Shown here one piece after another: positions 1 to 9,212 of a DNA stretch of 64,000 bases. Each line of letters starts with the position of its first letter. Within the stretch, counting starts at the first letter, position 1. The stretch comes from RGDT01 sp964630925 (GTDB lineage: Bacteria > Planctomycetota > Planctomycetia > Gemmatales > Gemmataceae). The stretch spans positions 1 through 64,000 of the forward strand of contig CAZVZK010000030.1 in NCBI GenBank assembly GCA_964630925.1, read 5' to 3'. Made by a program: the position numbers and the translations under genes. The notes below the pieces were generated by a model. The model was not told the origin of the DNA and ran no database searches. It saw only the letters and a list, made by a program, of their open reading frames with translations.

Positions 1-1553
1 CGCCACGGGATCGCATTGCACACCTTCAGCCACTTGGCGTGCTGGTTGAACATGCTGTCGATGATGTGGATGAACGCCTCGTAGCACGAGAAGAAGCCGT
101 GCCGGCCCGTCAGGAGGTACGCCTCCAGCCACCCCTGGCACTGGTGCTCGGACAGCACCTCCATCACCCGCCCGTCGGGGCTGAGCTTGTCGTCCTCCGG
201 GTAGATCTCGCCCATGTAGCAGCGCGTGGTCACGTCGAGGACGTCTTGCCACCGATTGCTGTTGTTCTCGTCCGGGCTGAAGAGCCGGAAGTTCTTGCTG
301 TCGAGGTTCTTCTTCATCACGTCGCGGAGGAACCTGCCCATCTCGCGGGCGGATTCGGCGATCGTCGCGCCGGGGCTGGGCACCTTGACGGCGTAGTCGC
401 GGAAGTCCGGCATCTTCAGGTCGCGCAGCAGCACGCCGCCGTTGGCGTGCGGGTTGTCGCTCATCCGCCGGTGCCCCTTCGGCGCCAGGTCGGCCAGCTC
501 CTGCTTGAGCGTCCCGTTCGCGTCGAACAGCTCCTCCGGCCTGTAACTCTTCATCCACGCTTCGAGGATGCGGATGTGGTCCGGCTTGTCCATGTCGCCC
601 ATCGGCACCTGGTGCGAGCGCCAGTAGTCCTCGCACTTCTTGCCGTCGATCTCCGGCGGGCACGTCCACCCCTTGGGCGTGCGGAAGACGATCATCGGCC
701 ACATCGGCCGCTTGACAACGGCGCCCTTGGCGCGGGCCTCGGCCCAGATGGCCTTGATCTCGGCGAGGCAGGCGTCCAGGACCGCCGCGAGCTGCTGGTG
801 GACCTTCTCCGGCTCGTGGCCCTCGACGAAGTGGGGCTTGTAGCCCATGCCCTCGAAGAACTTCGTCAGCTCGTCCTTGGGGATGCGGGCGAGGAAGCAG
901 GGGTTCGCGATCTTGTACCCGTTCAGGTGCAGGATCGGCAGGACGCAGCCGTCGCGGGCCGGGTTGAGGAACTTGTTGCCGTGCCAGCCCGTGGCGAGCG
1001 CCCCCGTCTCGGCCTCGCCGTCGCCGACGACGCAGGCGACGATGAGGTCGGGGTTGTCGAAGGCGGCGCCGTAGGCGTGGCTCAGGGCGTAGCCCAGCTC
1101 GCCGCCTTCGTGGATGCTGCCGGGCGTCTCCGGGGCGACGTGGGACGGGATGCCGCCTGGGAAGCTGAACTGCTTGAACAGCTTCTGCATCCCCTCCGCG
1201 TCCTGGCTGATGTTCGGGTAATACTCCGAGTACGTCCCCTCGAGGTAGGCGTGGGCGACGAGCGAAGGGCCGCCGTGGCCCGGGCCGATGATGTAGATGA
1301 CGTTGAGGTCGTCGCGTTTGATGACGCGGTTGAGGTGGACGCACAGCATGTTCAGGCCGGGCGACGTGCCCCAGTGCCCGAGGAGGCGCGGCTTGATGTG
1401 TTCGCGCTTCAACGGCTCGCGCAACAGCGGGTTGTCGAGGAGGTAGATCTGCCCGACGGACAGGTAGTTGAGCGCCCGCCAGTAGGCGTCGAGCTTGCGG
1501 GCCTCGTCGGCGGAGAGCGGGGCCGCCTTCTTCTGAGCGTCGTTCACAGCCAT
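1..1553 (-). CDS. xfp: Phosphoketolase (Xfp), N-terminal part, cut by window edge
   Basis: This gene encodes a thiamine-diphosphate phosphoketolase, which splits xylulose-5-phosphate and/or fructose-6-phosphate with phosphate into acetyl phosphate and a shorter sugar phosphate in the cytoplasm. About 517 residues are visible of a family length near 790, so the C-terminal third lies outside the window. Visible family motifs include GPGHGGPSLVAHAYLEGTYS, SIHEGGELGYALSHAYGA and the ThDP/Mg motif GDGEAETG. The start ATG at 1553 is preceded by AAGGAA about 8 bases upstream and opens with MAVNDAQKKAAPLSADEARK, which fits the family N-terminus. The lactate dehydrogenase gene lies just upstream on the same strand (29-bp gap), so the two may be co-transcribed for fermentative or overflow carbon metabolism. 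The family call is secure; substrate preference cannot be read from the sequence. Confidence 0.95.
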   Translation of the reverse strand, partial: MAVNDAQKKAAPLSADEARKLDAYWRALNYLSVGQIYLLDNPLLREPLKREHIKPRLLGHWGTSPGLNMLCVHLNRVIKRDDLNVIYIIGPGHGGPSLVAHAYLEGTYSEYYPNISQDAEGMQKLFKQFSFPGGIPSHVAPETPGSIHEGGELGYALSHAYGAAFDNPDLIVACVVGDGEAETGALATGWHGNKFLNPARDGCVLPILHLNGYKIANPCFLARIPKDELTKFFEGMGYKPHFVEGHEPEKVHQQLAAVLDACLAEIKAIWAEARAKGAVVKRPMWPMIVFRTPKGWTCPPEIDGKKCEDYWRSHQVPMGDMDKPDHIRILEAWMKSYRPEELFDANGTLKQELADLAPKGHRRMSDNPHANGGVLLRDLKMPDFRDYAVKVPSPGATIAESAREMGRFLRDVMKKNLDSKNFRLFSPDENNSNRWQDVLDVTTRCYMGEIYPEDDKLSPDGRVMEVLSEHQCQGWLEAYLLTGRHGFFSCYEAFIHIIDSMFNQHAKWLKVCNAIPW

Positions 1554-1582
1554 CGGGTCGTTCCTTGTGTCGAATGGGAAGG

Positions 1583-2527
1583 TCAGTCTGCGCCGAGGTC
1601 GTCGAGGGCCTGGCGGATCATGCCGGCGCTGCGGTGCAGGGCGGCGGTCTCGTCGCGGCCGAGCGGCAGGGGGAACGTCTCGAGGACGCCCTGACCACCC
1701 ACGAGCCGCGGCAACGAGACGGTCACGTCGGGGACGCCGGCCACCTCCCTGGCGGGGGTGCAGACGGTGAGGATGGCCCGCTGGTCGTGCAGGACCGCGT
1801 CGAGGATGCGCGCCAGCGCCGCCCCGATCCCGTAATACGTCGCGCCCTTGCCCCCGATGATGGTATAGGCGGCCCGCCTCACGCCGGCGTCGATCTCCTG
1901 GCGTTTCTCGTCGGTCAGGGTGATGTCGCGCAGGCCCGCGAACGCCTCCAACGACATCCCACCGACGGTGGCCAGCGACCACGTCAGCACCTCGGAGTCG
2001 CCGTGCTCGCCGATGACGTAGGCGTGGACGTGGTGCGGGTCCACGCCGCAGTGGGCCCCGAGCAGGCTGCGGAAGCGGGCGGTGTCGAGGGTCGTGCCGG
2101 AGCCGAGGACGCGGCCCGCGGGCACGCCGCACTTCTCCGCGTACCGGGCGGCGATGTGGGTCATCACGTCCACCGGGTTGGAGGCGACGACGATGACGGC
2201 GTCGGGGGCGTTGGCCACGACCTGCGGGATCACGTCGGCGAAGACGGCGGCGTTGCGGCGGAGGAGGTCGAGGCGCGTCTCGCCGGGCTTCTGCCCCACC
2301 CCGGCGCAGACGACGACGGCGCCGCAGCCGGCCAGGTCGGCGTAGCCGCCGGCGCGCACGTCGAGGGCGTGGGCGAAAGGGATGGCGTGGCGTATGTCGG
2401 CGGCCTCGGCCTCGGCGCGGGCGGCGTTCTTGTCCACGAGGACGATCTCGCGGCCCACGCCCTGCATCACCAGGGCGTAGGCGGCGGTGGAGCCGACGAA
2501 GCCTGTGCCGACGATGCCGACCTTCAT
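1583..2527 (-). CDS. ldh: L-lactate dehydrogenase
   Basis: This 314-aa cytoplasmic enzyme interconverts pyruvate and L-lactate with NAD(H). The N-terminal Rossmann motif GTGFVG is followed by the adenine-binding acid in VLVDKN. Gln79 in the loop GQKPGETR marks lactate rather than malate specificity, since malate dehydrogenases carry Arg there. Arg85 of the same loop, Arg151 in LDTARFR and the catalytic His175 in GEHGDSE are all present. The length is normal for the family. It sits directly upstream of the phosphoketolase on the same strand, suggesting a shared transcript in carbon overflow or fermentation. The start ATG gives the canonical MKVGIVGTGFVG opening. Confidence 0.95.
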   Translation of the reverse strand: MKVGIVGTGFVGSTAAYALVMQGVGREIVLVDKNAARAEAEAADIRHAIPFAHALDVRAGGYADLAGCGAVVVCAGVGQKPGETRLDLLRRNAAVFADVIPQVVANAPDAVIVVASNPVDVMTHIAARYAEKCGVPAGRVLGSGTTLDTARFRSLLGAHCGVDPHHVHAYVIGEHGDSEVLTWSLATVGGMSLEAFAGLRDITLTDEKRQEIDAGVRRAAYTIIGGKGATYYGIGAALARILDAVLHDQRAILTVCTPAREVAGVPDVTVSLPRLVGGQGVLETFPLPLGRDETAALHRSAGMIRQALDDLGAD

Positions 2528-2708
2528 AGGTCCCCCCCCTCGCCTGCATTCAGGCAGGAACCGTGCCGGCGCCGGGAGCCGCCCGGCGGATCGTCCTTAA
2601 ATCCTTGCGCGAGAATGGGTTGAAACGGCTTGCATGGGATGTGTCTCACGGCCGCGTTGCCCGGGGCCGCCCACGTGCCGCACACCTCGCACAGGCGGCC
2701 GCACGCCA

Positions 2709-3287
2709 TCAGGACGCGGCCTCGGGCTTGGGGGCGGCCCGCACGGCGAGGGCCAGCGTCACCCACGACAGGCCGCTGAACAGCATCTCGATGCCGACGA
2801 ACAGGCCGATGACCCACAGGCCGTCGAGCGGCCAGCGTTTCCAGATGGCGAGGCCGAGCAGGACGGAGACGACGCCGTTCAGGAGCACGAGGCCCCAGCC
2901 CTCGAACTGTTCAGCGAGGGAGAGGACGATGCGGAGGACGCCGCCGACGAGCAGTCCGACGGCGATGATGAGGGTGAAGACGATGGCGACTTCGCCGGGG
3001 TGATCGATGAGGAGGAGGCCGGCGACGATGTAGAGGATGCCGGACAGCAGGTGCAGGATGAAGCCGCGCCAGCCGCGCCCGCAGAAGCAGGCGATGAGCT
3101 GGAGGATACCGCCGACGAGGAGATGGACGCCGAAGATGAGGATGGTGGCGAGGGTGGCGATGTACGAGGAGCCGATGGCGGCGGCGCCGACGATCATGAG
3201 GAGGACGCCCATGCCGAGGAGCAGGAGCCAGACCTCCGAGAGGGCCGCGAGCTGCTCGCGGCGCCCGAGTGTGTTGGAGCCGCTCAT
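2709..3287 (-). CDS. HdeD/DUF308-family integral membrane protein
   Basis: This 192-aa protein is almost entirely hydrophobic, with about six membrane-spanning segments in three pairs, as in HdeD (DUF308) proteins, and the pairs have repeated G-rich signatures such as LLVGGVLRIVL. HdeD of E. coli is linked to acid resistance; the function in planctomycetes is unknown. I chose the ATG at 3287 (MSGSNTLGRREQ) over an upstream start because GAGGGTG lies just before it and the extra 16 residues look like non-coding sequence. It lies 124 bp downstream of the SUMF1-fold gene on the same strand, and could be the last gene of that transcript or stand alone. Confidence 0.8.
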   Translation of the reverse strand: MSGSNTLGRREQLAALSEVWLLLLGMGVLLMIVGAAAIGSSYIATLATILIFGVHLLVGGILQLIACFCGRGWRGFILHLLSGILYIVAGLLLIDHPGEVAIVFTLIIAVGLLVGGVLRIVLSLAEQFEGWGLVLLNGVVSVLLGLAIWKRWPLDGLWVIGLFVGIEMLFSGLSWVTLALAVRAAPKPEAAS

Positions 3288-3410
3288 CGCCCACCCTCGT
3301 GCCCCGGTGTGTTCCCGAGGGCAAGATATGGACACGGGGCCGCCGCGATCACCGGCAAAAGTGACAGGTGAGCGGATAAGGTTTCATCGCCGATGGGCGG
3401 TGCGGCCTCC

Positions 3411-4367
3411 TTACCGTACGGCCAGGGCCACGCGGAAGCCGAGGTTGCTGTGGCAGAAGTGCGGCGGGTCGGCGTTGCGCGTGGCGCCGCGGCAGTCCTT
3501 GGCCTCGTTGCTCCAGCCGCCGCCGCGGACGGCGAAGCCCCGTTTCGGGTCGAGGTCGCCGGGGTCGGTGGCCGGGGCCTTGGGGTAGGGGCCGGAGCGC
3601 GTCGAGCAGAATTCCCACACGTTGCCGAGCATGTCGTGCAGGCCGAAGGCGTTCGCCCGGTAGGAGCCCACCGGGGCGGGGAACGCATGGCCGTCGTCCA
3701 TCGCCATGACCGTCCGCGGCCACCCGGCGTGCATGCGCTTCAAGGCCCTGTCGCCGACGTTGGCGACCTTGCCACTCCTGTCCTCGTCGGCGCCCCACCA
3801 GAAGCGTGTGCCGGTGCCGGCGCGGCACGCCCACTCCCACTGCGCCTCCGTCGGCAGGCCGTAGCCCTTGCCCAGCCAGGCGGAGAACGCGAGGGCGTCG
3901 GCGTGGCTGACATGGACCACGGGACGGGAGTCGTCGTGGAGGTACGGCCCGGCGAAGCCGGGCTTGCGCCAGCTCACGCCGGGGCGGTGCTTCCAGACGG
4001 CGAGCGTGTCGTGGGCGTGCCCGCCGCCGTTCTTCTCGCCATCGGTGACGTACCTCGTCGCCGCGACGAAGCGGCGGAGCTGGCCGACGGTGACCTCGTG
4101 CTTGCCGAGGTAGAACGGCCTCGTCAGCGTCGCCTTGAATTGGGCCTCGTCCTTGGCGCGGCCCGGCTCGGTGTCGGGCGAGCCCATGAGGAACGTCCCC
4201 GGCGGCACGAGGACGAAGGCGATGCCGTGGCGTTCGACCTCCACGGGGATCTTGAGGTGATCCGCCCACGCTTGTTGGTGGCGCCGCGCCGCGTCGGCGG
4301 TGAACGGGAACGCCGGCGGCTCGGGCGGGGCTGCCAGGAGGAGGAGCAAGATCATCGGAAGGCCCAT
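3411..4367 (-). CDS. SUMF1/formylglycine-generating-enzyme-fold protein
   Basis: This 318-aa protein begins with a short hydrophobic signal-like segment (GLPMILLLLLAAPP) and continues as a SUMF1 (FGE-sulfatase) domain. Recognisable signatures are FVLVPPGTFLMGS, YLGKHEVTVGQL, GLPTEAQWEWACRAGTG, DMLGNVWEFC, AVRGGGWSN and the closing NLGFRVA. True formylglycine-generating enzymes need two active-site cysteines near the C-terminus. Here only single cysteines occur in that region (KDCRGATRNADPPHFCHSN), so catalytic activity is uncertain; many planctomycete SUMF1 proteins are structural or ligand-binding. The start ATG overlaps the upstream stop by one base (TGATG), indicating translational coupling to the 86-aa gene. 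It is probably secreted. Confidence 0.85.
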   Translation of the reverse strand: MGLPMILLLLLAAPPEPPAFPFTADAARRHQQAWADHLKIPVEVERHGIAFVLVPPGTFLMGSPDTEPGRAKDEAQFKATLTRPFYLGKHEVTVGQLRRFVAATRYVTDGEKNGGGHAHDTLAVWKHRPGVSWRKPGFAGPYLHDDSRPVVHVSHADALAFSAWLGKGYGLPTEAQWEWACRAGTGTRFWWGADEDRSGKVANVGDRALKRMHAGWPRTVMAMDDGHAFPAPVGSYRANAFGLHDMLGNVWEFCSTRSGPYPKAPATDPGDLDPKRGFAVRGGGWSNEAKDCRGATRNADPPHFCHSNLGFRVALAVR

Positions 4368-4627
4368 CAAGCCGCGCTGCGCAGCCGCGCGTCGAACACA
4401 TCGGGCTCGGCGATGCCGTAGAGCTCAAGGGTTTTTCGGGCGATGAACAGGTGATGGAGGTAGAGTGGCTCCGTGTCGGAGTAGGGGGGGACGCTGACGA
4501 GGGCTCCGGTCGGCTGGTGGTGCACGTAATGGAAGGCCGGTGGGTCGTCTTCGACGTGCCGGCAGACGAATCCGAATGATCGCAGCACCTCCCCGAGCCG
4601 TCCGTAGGTCACATCGGATCGCTTCAT
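4367..4627 (-). CDS. Hypothetical protein, 86 aa
   Basis: I do not recognise this 86-aa protein. It is soluble, with no signal peptide. It opens MKRSDVTYGRLGEVLRSFGF and has a central segment resembling the small alpha/beta layout of HicA-like proteins (a helix followed by strands around FHYVHHQPTGALVSVP), but key HicA residues cannot be confirmed. Its start overlaps the upstream DUF4365-like stop by four bases (ATGA), and its stop overlaps the downstream SUMF1 start by one base. It is therefore translated as part of this operon. Confidence 0.7.
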   Translation of the reverse strand: MKRSDVTYGRLGEVLRSFGFVCRHVEDDPPAFHYVHHQPTGALVSVPPYSDTEPLYLHHLFIARKTLELYGIAEPDVFDARLRSAA

Positions 4628-5136
4628 GGCTTGAATACTCCCAGCCGGCCCACCGGCTTCCGTTTGAGATCGCGCACGGCGGCGACAGCACGCGATCCAA
4701 CGGCTTGGCGGAGAGGGATGCGGACGCGGACCGTCTTCGCACCCTTTCGAGGTGACCGCGATGTCGGGGAGCCGAAATACCGCTGGATGGGTAACCAGAC
4801 AGCCCGGCCCCGGCTCGCGTCGTACAGCACCAGTCTGACGGGCATGTCCTCACGTGTCCAGAGGTTGTAATCGCGGACATCGATGTCGAAGACGCAATCC
4901 GTCCCCGCCAACTTGAAAGACTCCATCGCCTTAACCTGAAAAAGGACGATGCCCGGCTCAACAAAGCCTTCGTCGTCGAAGGTCCACATGAGCAGGTCGT
5001 AACCGTAATCACTCCCCGGCCGGTACGGAACATACCCGGCCCTGAGGATAACGCCCTCGAGGTGGTGGATGCTCAGGTCGGCGATGACGTGTGGCCGCGT
5101 TCGTTGCTTGCGCGGTGCCGGAGGTATCCGGCTCAC
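4624..5136 (-). CDS. DUF4365-like protein (PD-(D/E)XK nuclease fold), 170 aa
   Basis: This 170-aa protein resembles the DUF4365 domain, whose fold belongs to the PD-(D/E)XK nuclease group. Visible core elements are SDYGYDLLMW (acidic residues of the first strand), GIVLFQVKAME (the Q-x-K strand) and a later PVRLVLYDASRGRAVWLPIQ segment that matches the family's Trp-containing end. The start is a GTG at 5136 that overlaps the DUF1501 stop codon by four bases (GTGA). Reading further upstream in this frame only gives antisense-like Gly/Arg-rich sequence, so a longer protein is rejected. Its stop overlaps the next start by four bases. A nuclease-like gene embedded in a DUF1553/DUF1501 operon is unexpected. 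Enzymatic activity is inference. Confidence 0.75.
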   Translation of the reverse strand: MSRIPPAPRKQRTRPHVIADLSIHHLEGVILRAGYVPYRPGSDYGYDLLMWTFDDEGFVEPGIVLFQVKAMESFKLAGTDCVFDIDVRDYNLWTREDMPVRLVLYDASRGRAVWLPIQRYFGSPTSRSPRKGAKTVRVRIPLRQAVGSRAVAAVRDLKRKPVGRLGVFKP

Positions 5137-6488
5137 GCGATCGCCTCCTTGATGATCGGCGCGTCCTCGGCGATCAGCTTCACCGGGCGGTCGGCCGGCG
5201 TCTTCACCACCGTGTCCGGGTCGACGCCCAGCAGGTGGTACAGCGTCCGCCCGAAGCTCTCCACCTTGTAGAACCTGTCCGTCACCTGCGCCCCCACCTT
5301 GTCCGTCGCACCGACGACGCAGCCGCCCTTGAACCCGCCGCCCGCCGCCAGCACGAACTGCGCGTAGTCCCAGTGGTCGCGCCCCGCGTTCTTCGCCGTG
5401 CCGCACTTCGGCGCCCGGCCCATCTCGCCCAGCGCCAGCACGATGGTGCTGTCCAGCAGCCCGCGCACCGACAGGTCATCGAGCAGCGCCGACAGGGCGT
5501 GGTCGAACATCGGGATCTGCTGCCGTCCCGCGACGAAGTTCTCGCCGTGCCAGTCCCAGTAGCCGAAGTTGAAGTGCACCACCGGCATCCCCGCCTCGAC
5601 CAGGCGGCGGGCCAGCAGGAAGTGGCGCACGTCGCCCGCGGGGTAGCGGGTCTTGCCCGACACGCCGCGTGTGTACTTCTCGACGCGCCGCGCCGGCTCC
5701 TTCGTGATGTCCATCGCCTCGCGCAGCTTGGGCGAACGCAGCATGTCGAACGCCGTCTTCTGGTGGGCGTCCAGGCCCTCCACCAGCGGGTCGAGCCTGT
5801 CGATGCCGCGCAGCCTGCCGTCGAGCGCCTTCAGCAGGTCGGCGTCGCGCTTCAGGGCGGGCAGCTCGATCTGCGGCGTGAGCATCTTGGCCACGTCGTC
5901 CTTGCCCGAGACGGGGTCGAAGATGAACGGGGCGTGCGCCGGCCCGAGGAAGCTCGGGGCGATGGCGTTGTGGACGTGGACGTCGATCTCGCCCAGCGTG
6001 GCGAAGGTCGGCAGGCCTTCCGGTCCGGGGCGGAACTTCGAGATGGCGCTGCCGTACATGGGGAACTCGTCGGTGCCGCTCGGCAGGCGCGGGTTGCCCG
6101 TCAGCCAGTAGAACGGGGCGCGGCCGTGGTCGCCGGGCTTGTTCATCGTCGTGACGGAGCGGATGATCGTGTACTTGTCCGCCTGCTTCGCCAGGTTCGG
6201 CATCAGCTCGCCGATCTGCAGGCCGGTGACGTTGGTCTGGATGGGCTTGAACTCGCCGCGGTAGTCGGCGCCGCTGTCGGGCTTCATGTCGAACATGTCG
6301 GTGTGAGGCGGGCCGCCGCCCAGCCACACGCAGATCATGTGCTTGGCCTTCGCCGCCTTCTTCGCCGTGGACGCGGAGGCGTTGGCGCGGACGAAGTCGA
6401 GGAGGCCGACGCCGCACAGGCCGAGGCCGCCGGCGCGGAGGAAGTCGCGGCGGTGCAGGCGGCGGAACGCGTCGCAGGTGTTCTTCAT
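5133..6488 (-). CDS. DUF1501 family secreted protein (Tat signal)
   Basis: This 451-aa DUF1501 protein, of the sulfatase-like alkaline phosphatase superfamily, has a twin-arginine signal at its N-terminus (HRRDFLRAGGLGLCGVGLL). Family landmarks are MICVWLGGGPPHTDMFDMKP, IRSVTTMNKPGDHGRAPFYW, VHFNFGYWDWHGEN, ALGEMGRAPK and GRDHWDYAQFVLAAGGG, which contain the acidic and histidine residues expected to bind metal. Planctomycetes carry many DUF1553-DUF1501 pairs. Their substrates are unproven, and polysaccharide or sulfated-compound processing is often suggested. It follows the DUF1553 gene by 17 bp and overlaps the next gene by four bases. The protein probably acts in the periplasm. Confidence 0.93.
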   Translation of the reverse strand: MKNTCDAFRRLHRRDFLRAGGLGLCGVGLLDFVRANASASTAKKAAKAKHMICVWLGGGPPHTDMFDMKPDSGADYRGEFKPIQTNVTGLQIGELMPNLAKQADKYTIIRSVTTMNKPGDHGRAPFYWLTGNPRLPSGTDEFPMYGSAISKFRPGPEGLPTFATLGEIDVHVHNAIAPSFLGPAHAPFIFDPVSGKDDVAKMLTPQIELPALKRDADLLKALDGRLRGIDRLDPLVEGLDAHQKTAFDMLRSPKLREAMDITKEPARRVEKYTRGVSGKTRYPAGDVRHFLLARRLVEAGMPVVHFNFGYWDWHGENFVAGRQQIPMFDHALSALLDDLSVRGLLDSTIVLALGEMGRAPKCGTAKNAGRDHWDYAQFVLAAGGGFKGGCVVGATDKVGAQVTDRFYKVESFGRTLYHLLGVDPDTVVKTPADRPVKLIAEDAPIIKEAIA

Positions 6489-6504
6489 GGCACGGCCCCC
6501 CGGA

Positions 6505-9075
6505 TCAATGTTGGACTATGAATTCGCGTGTGTTCAGCAACGCCCACAGGACGCCGCGCAGCCCCTCGGACGGCGTGGCCGACCCCTTGATGTAGGCCAG
6601 GCACTCCTCGCGTTCATTCGCCGCAGGCGGGCGCGACAGCACGGCCAGGTACAGCTCCTCGACGCGCGACGCCACGTCGGGCAGGTCCTTCATCAGGCGG
6701 GCGACGATCCCGCCGGCATCCGCGATCTTGGCCCGGATGCGCGGGTGGTTCATCGTGCTGAGGGCGTGCAGCGGCGTGGAGGAGCCGTCGCGTTCGCAGT
6801 CGCACTGCACGGCCGCGTTCCGCTTCGGCTTGCCGTACGCCGCCAGCATGAACGTCACGAAGGCGTTGCGCGGCGTGAAGGGGATCTCCGTCGCCCGCAG
6901 CCCCTCCGGCCAGTGGTGGTACTGCATGTCCATCTTCTCCGCCGTCCCCGTCGCCCGGTCGATGGCGTCGAGCAGCACCTCCGCCGACAGCCGGCGGTAG
7001 GGGAAGTGCGAGTAGTTCGTCCGGTCGAAGCCGTTGGCCAGCGTCGCCGGCCCCTGCTGGTACGTCCGGCTCGCCAGGACCGCACGGTGGAGCCATTTGA
7101 GATCATACCCCGCCGCGACGAAGCCCTTGCACAGCTCGTCGAGCAATTCCGGGTGCGTCGGCGGGTTGAAGGCGGAGAGGTTGTCCGGCGGGTCGATGAT
7201 GCCGCGCCCGAAGTAGTGCGCCCACACGCGGTTGACGATGGCCCGCGTGAAGAACGGGTTGTCGGGCCGGCGCATCCACGCCATGACCACCGCCCGTGGG
7301 TCGGTGCCGTCGGGCACCTTGATGTCGTCCTTGTCGCCGAGGAGGCGGAGCGCCTTCGACGACTGCGTGCCGAGTGGGCTGGTGACGGAGGCCGGCTTCG
7401 CCGGCGGCACGAGGCGGACCTCCGCGTGCAGCACGCGCTGCGACGCGGGGTAAAGCAGCTTCGAGCGCCGCTCCATCTTCGCGATGCGCGCCGCCTCTGC
7501 GTCGGCCTTCGCCGCGATGGCCTGCTGTCTCTCCAATTCGGAGCGTAGCGCGGGGTCGTCCTTCTTCTGCAATTCCCGCGTCAGGCGCTGCACCTCGGCC
7601 TTGGCCTTGCGTCCGTCGGCCTCCAGCGTCTTGAAGGCGGTGCGGTCCTTCTTGACCTGCGCCTCCAGCTCCTTGACCTCGGCGTTGAGTCGTTTGAAGT
7701 GGGCGCCGACCTCGGGGTACTTCTTCTCGTTCTCGCCCTGGAAGCCGATCTTGCGCACCGGCATGAAGAAGTTGGCGAAGGCGAGGAGGTCGTCCTGCCG
7801 CCAGGAGTCGTGCGGGTGCCGGTGGCACTGGGCGCACTCCAGCCGCAGGCCGAGGAAGGCATGCGCCACCTGCATGGCGGCATCCACCCCCGTGGACGAC
7901 GCCCGCTGCCAGTACAGGTCGAGCGTGCGACGTTTGCGGTAGATCGCCAGGTCGGGGCGGCCGGGGGCGTAGCCCTCCTCCATCGCGACCGTCTCGTTGA
8001 CCCACTCATCGACGGGCCGGCCCTCGCGGCTGGTGGCCGTCAGGATGCGTTCGACCACCTCGTCGTACGGCGTGTTCTCCTCCATGCGGGCGCGGATCCA
8101 CGCCTGGAAGCGCGGGGCGTCCACCTCCTGGCGGATGCCGTCGGCGTAGACGCCGAAGTCGGCCGCCTTGAGCAGGTCGCAGAACTTGAGCGTCCACAGG
8201 GCCGCGTGCCCAGGACGGGCCAACAGCTCCTCGATCTTACGTGCCCGCTTGTCGGCGCGGGTGTCCGCCAGGAACGCCCGCGCCTCGTCCGGCGCCGGCA
8301 GCTCCCCGGCCACGTCCAGCGACACGCGGCGGAGGAACGTGGCGTCGTCCGTCAGGGGCGACGACGGCACACCGAGACGCTTCAACTTGGCGAGGACGTG
8401 GGCGTCGATGAAGTTGTGCGGCTGGGCGTCAGGGAGGGTGGCTGCGGCACGCGGGACGGTGAGTGTCGTCAGAGCCGGCTCGGCGCGGAAGCGCACGATG
8501 ATGGCCGTATCGCCCGTGCCGCGCGGCGTGACGGTGCCGTCGGAGGCGATCTCGGCCACGCCGGCATCCACCGCGCTGAACGAACAGAGCCGGGTCACGT
8601 CCTCCGTGGTCCCGTCGGCGAAGGACGCCTCGACCTTGAGCGTGTAAGGCTTCGTGCCGGCGTGGCGGGCGGGGGTGACGACCAGGTTCGTGACGCGCGA
8701 CTTGTCGGCGTCGTCGAGCGGGGCGCCGGCTGAGATCCACTTGCGGAGGACGGCGTACTCGGGCGACGAGGGGGCGATGAGCTGGCCGCCGCCGTGGGCG
8801 ACGCGCCCGGCGGCCTTCCTGAGGAGGAGGCTGTTGTCGGGGTCGAGGCGGTCGAGCCGGCGTCCGGCGCCGGCGCGGATGATCTGCTCGTAATCCGCGG
8901 CGGGGTCGGCGCCGAAGAGCGACAGCGAGAAGCCGTTCTGGCCCTTGACGGCCCCGTGGCAGGTCCCCCCGTTGCAGCCGAGGCGGCTGAAGACGGCCTC
9001 GACGTGGCGCGTGAAGCGCGGCTCGTCGGCGGCGGGCGCCAGGGTGAGGGCCAGGAGCGGGAGGAAGGTCGGCAT
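6505..9075 (-). CDS. DUF1549/DUF1553 family secreted cytochrome-like protein
   Basis: This 856-aa protein has a signal peptide (MPTFLPLLALTLAPAADEP). An N-terminal planctomycete cytochrome-type segment carries a CxxxCH-like heme motif (GCNGGTCHGAVKG). An Ig-like BIG2 stretch follows (ASFADGTTEDVTRLCSFSA), then the DUF1549 domain (FLRRVSLDVAGELPAP), a second heme-like motif (LECAQCHRHPHD), and the DUF1553 domain (NPFFTRAIVNRVWAHYFGRG). Between the last two lies a coiled coil of about 90 residues rich in Lys/Glu/Ala, an insertion common in this family. The ATG at 9075 was preferred because it is the one that exposes the signal peptide; no good ribosome binding site is visible. It is the first gene of the operon and is presumably periplasmic and redox-linked. 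Confidence 0.92.
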   Translation of the reverse strand: MPTFLPLLALTLAPAADEPRFTRHVEAVFSRLGCNGGTCHGAVKGQNGFSLSLFGADPAADYEQIIRAGAGRRLDRLDPDNSLLLRKAAGRVAHGGGQLIAPSSPEYAVLRKWISAGAPLDDADKSRVTNLVVTPARHAGTKPYTLKVEASFADGTTEDVTRLCSFSAVDAGVAEIASDGTVTPRGTGDTAIIVRFRAEPALTTLTVPRAAATLPDAQPHNFIDAHVLAKLKRLGVPSSPLTDDATFLRRVSLDVAGELPAPDEARAFLADTRADKRARKIEELLARPGHAALWTLKFCDLLKAADFGVYADGIRQEVDAPRFQAWIRARMEENTPYDEVVERILTATSREGRPVDEWVNETVAMEEGYAPGRPDLAIYRKRRTLDLYWQRASSTGVDAAMQVAHAFLGLRLECAQCHRHPHDSWRQDDLLAFANFFMPVRKIGFQGENEKKYPEVGAHFKRLNAEVKELEAQVKKDRTAFKTLEADGRKAKAEVQRLTRELQKKDDPALRSELERQQAIAAKADAEAARIAKMERRSKLLYPASQRVLHAEVRLVPPAKPASVTSPLGTQSSKALRLLGDKDDIKVPDGTDPRAVVMAWMRRPDNPFFTRAIVNRVWAHYFGRGIIDPPDNLSAFNPPTHPELLDELCKGFVAAGYDLKWLHRAVLASRTYQQGPATLANGFDRTNYSHFPYRRLSAEVLLDAIDRATGTAEKMDMQYHHWPEGLRATEIPFTPRNAFVTFMLAAYGKPKRNAAVQCDCERDGSSTPLHALSTMNHPRIRAKIADAGGIVARLMKDLPDVASRVEELYLAVLSRPPAANEREECLAYIKGSATPSEGLRGVLWALLNTREFIVQH

Positions 9076-9212
9076 GAGGCAGGCACCTGCGGGGGCAGGC
9101 GGAACGGGTAGGTTGATTGTTAGAATACCACCCGTCGGGGTTGGGGCCAAGAGAATCGCTTGGCGATTGGCTGACCGGGTCCTGGGCGCCCGAGTCGACG
9201 GAGGGGATGGCA

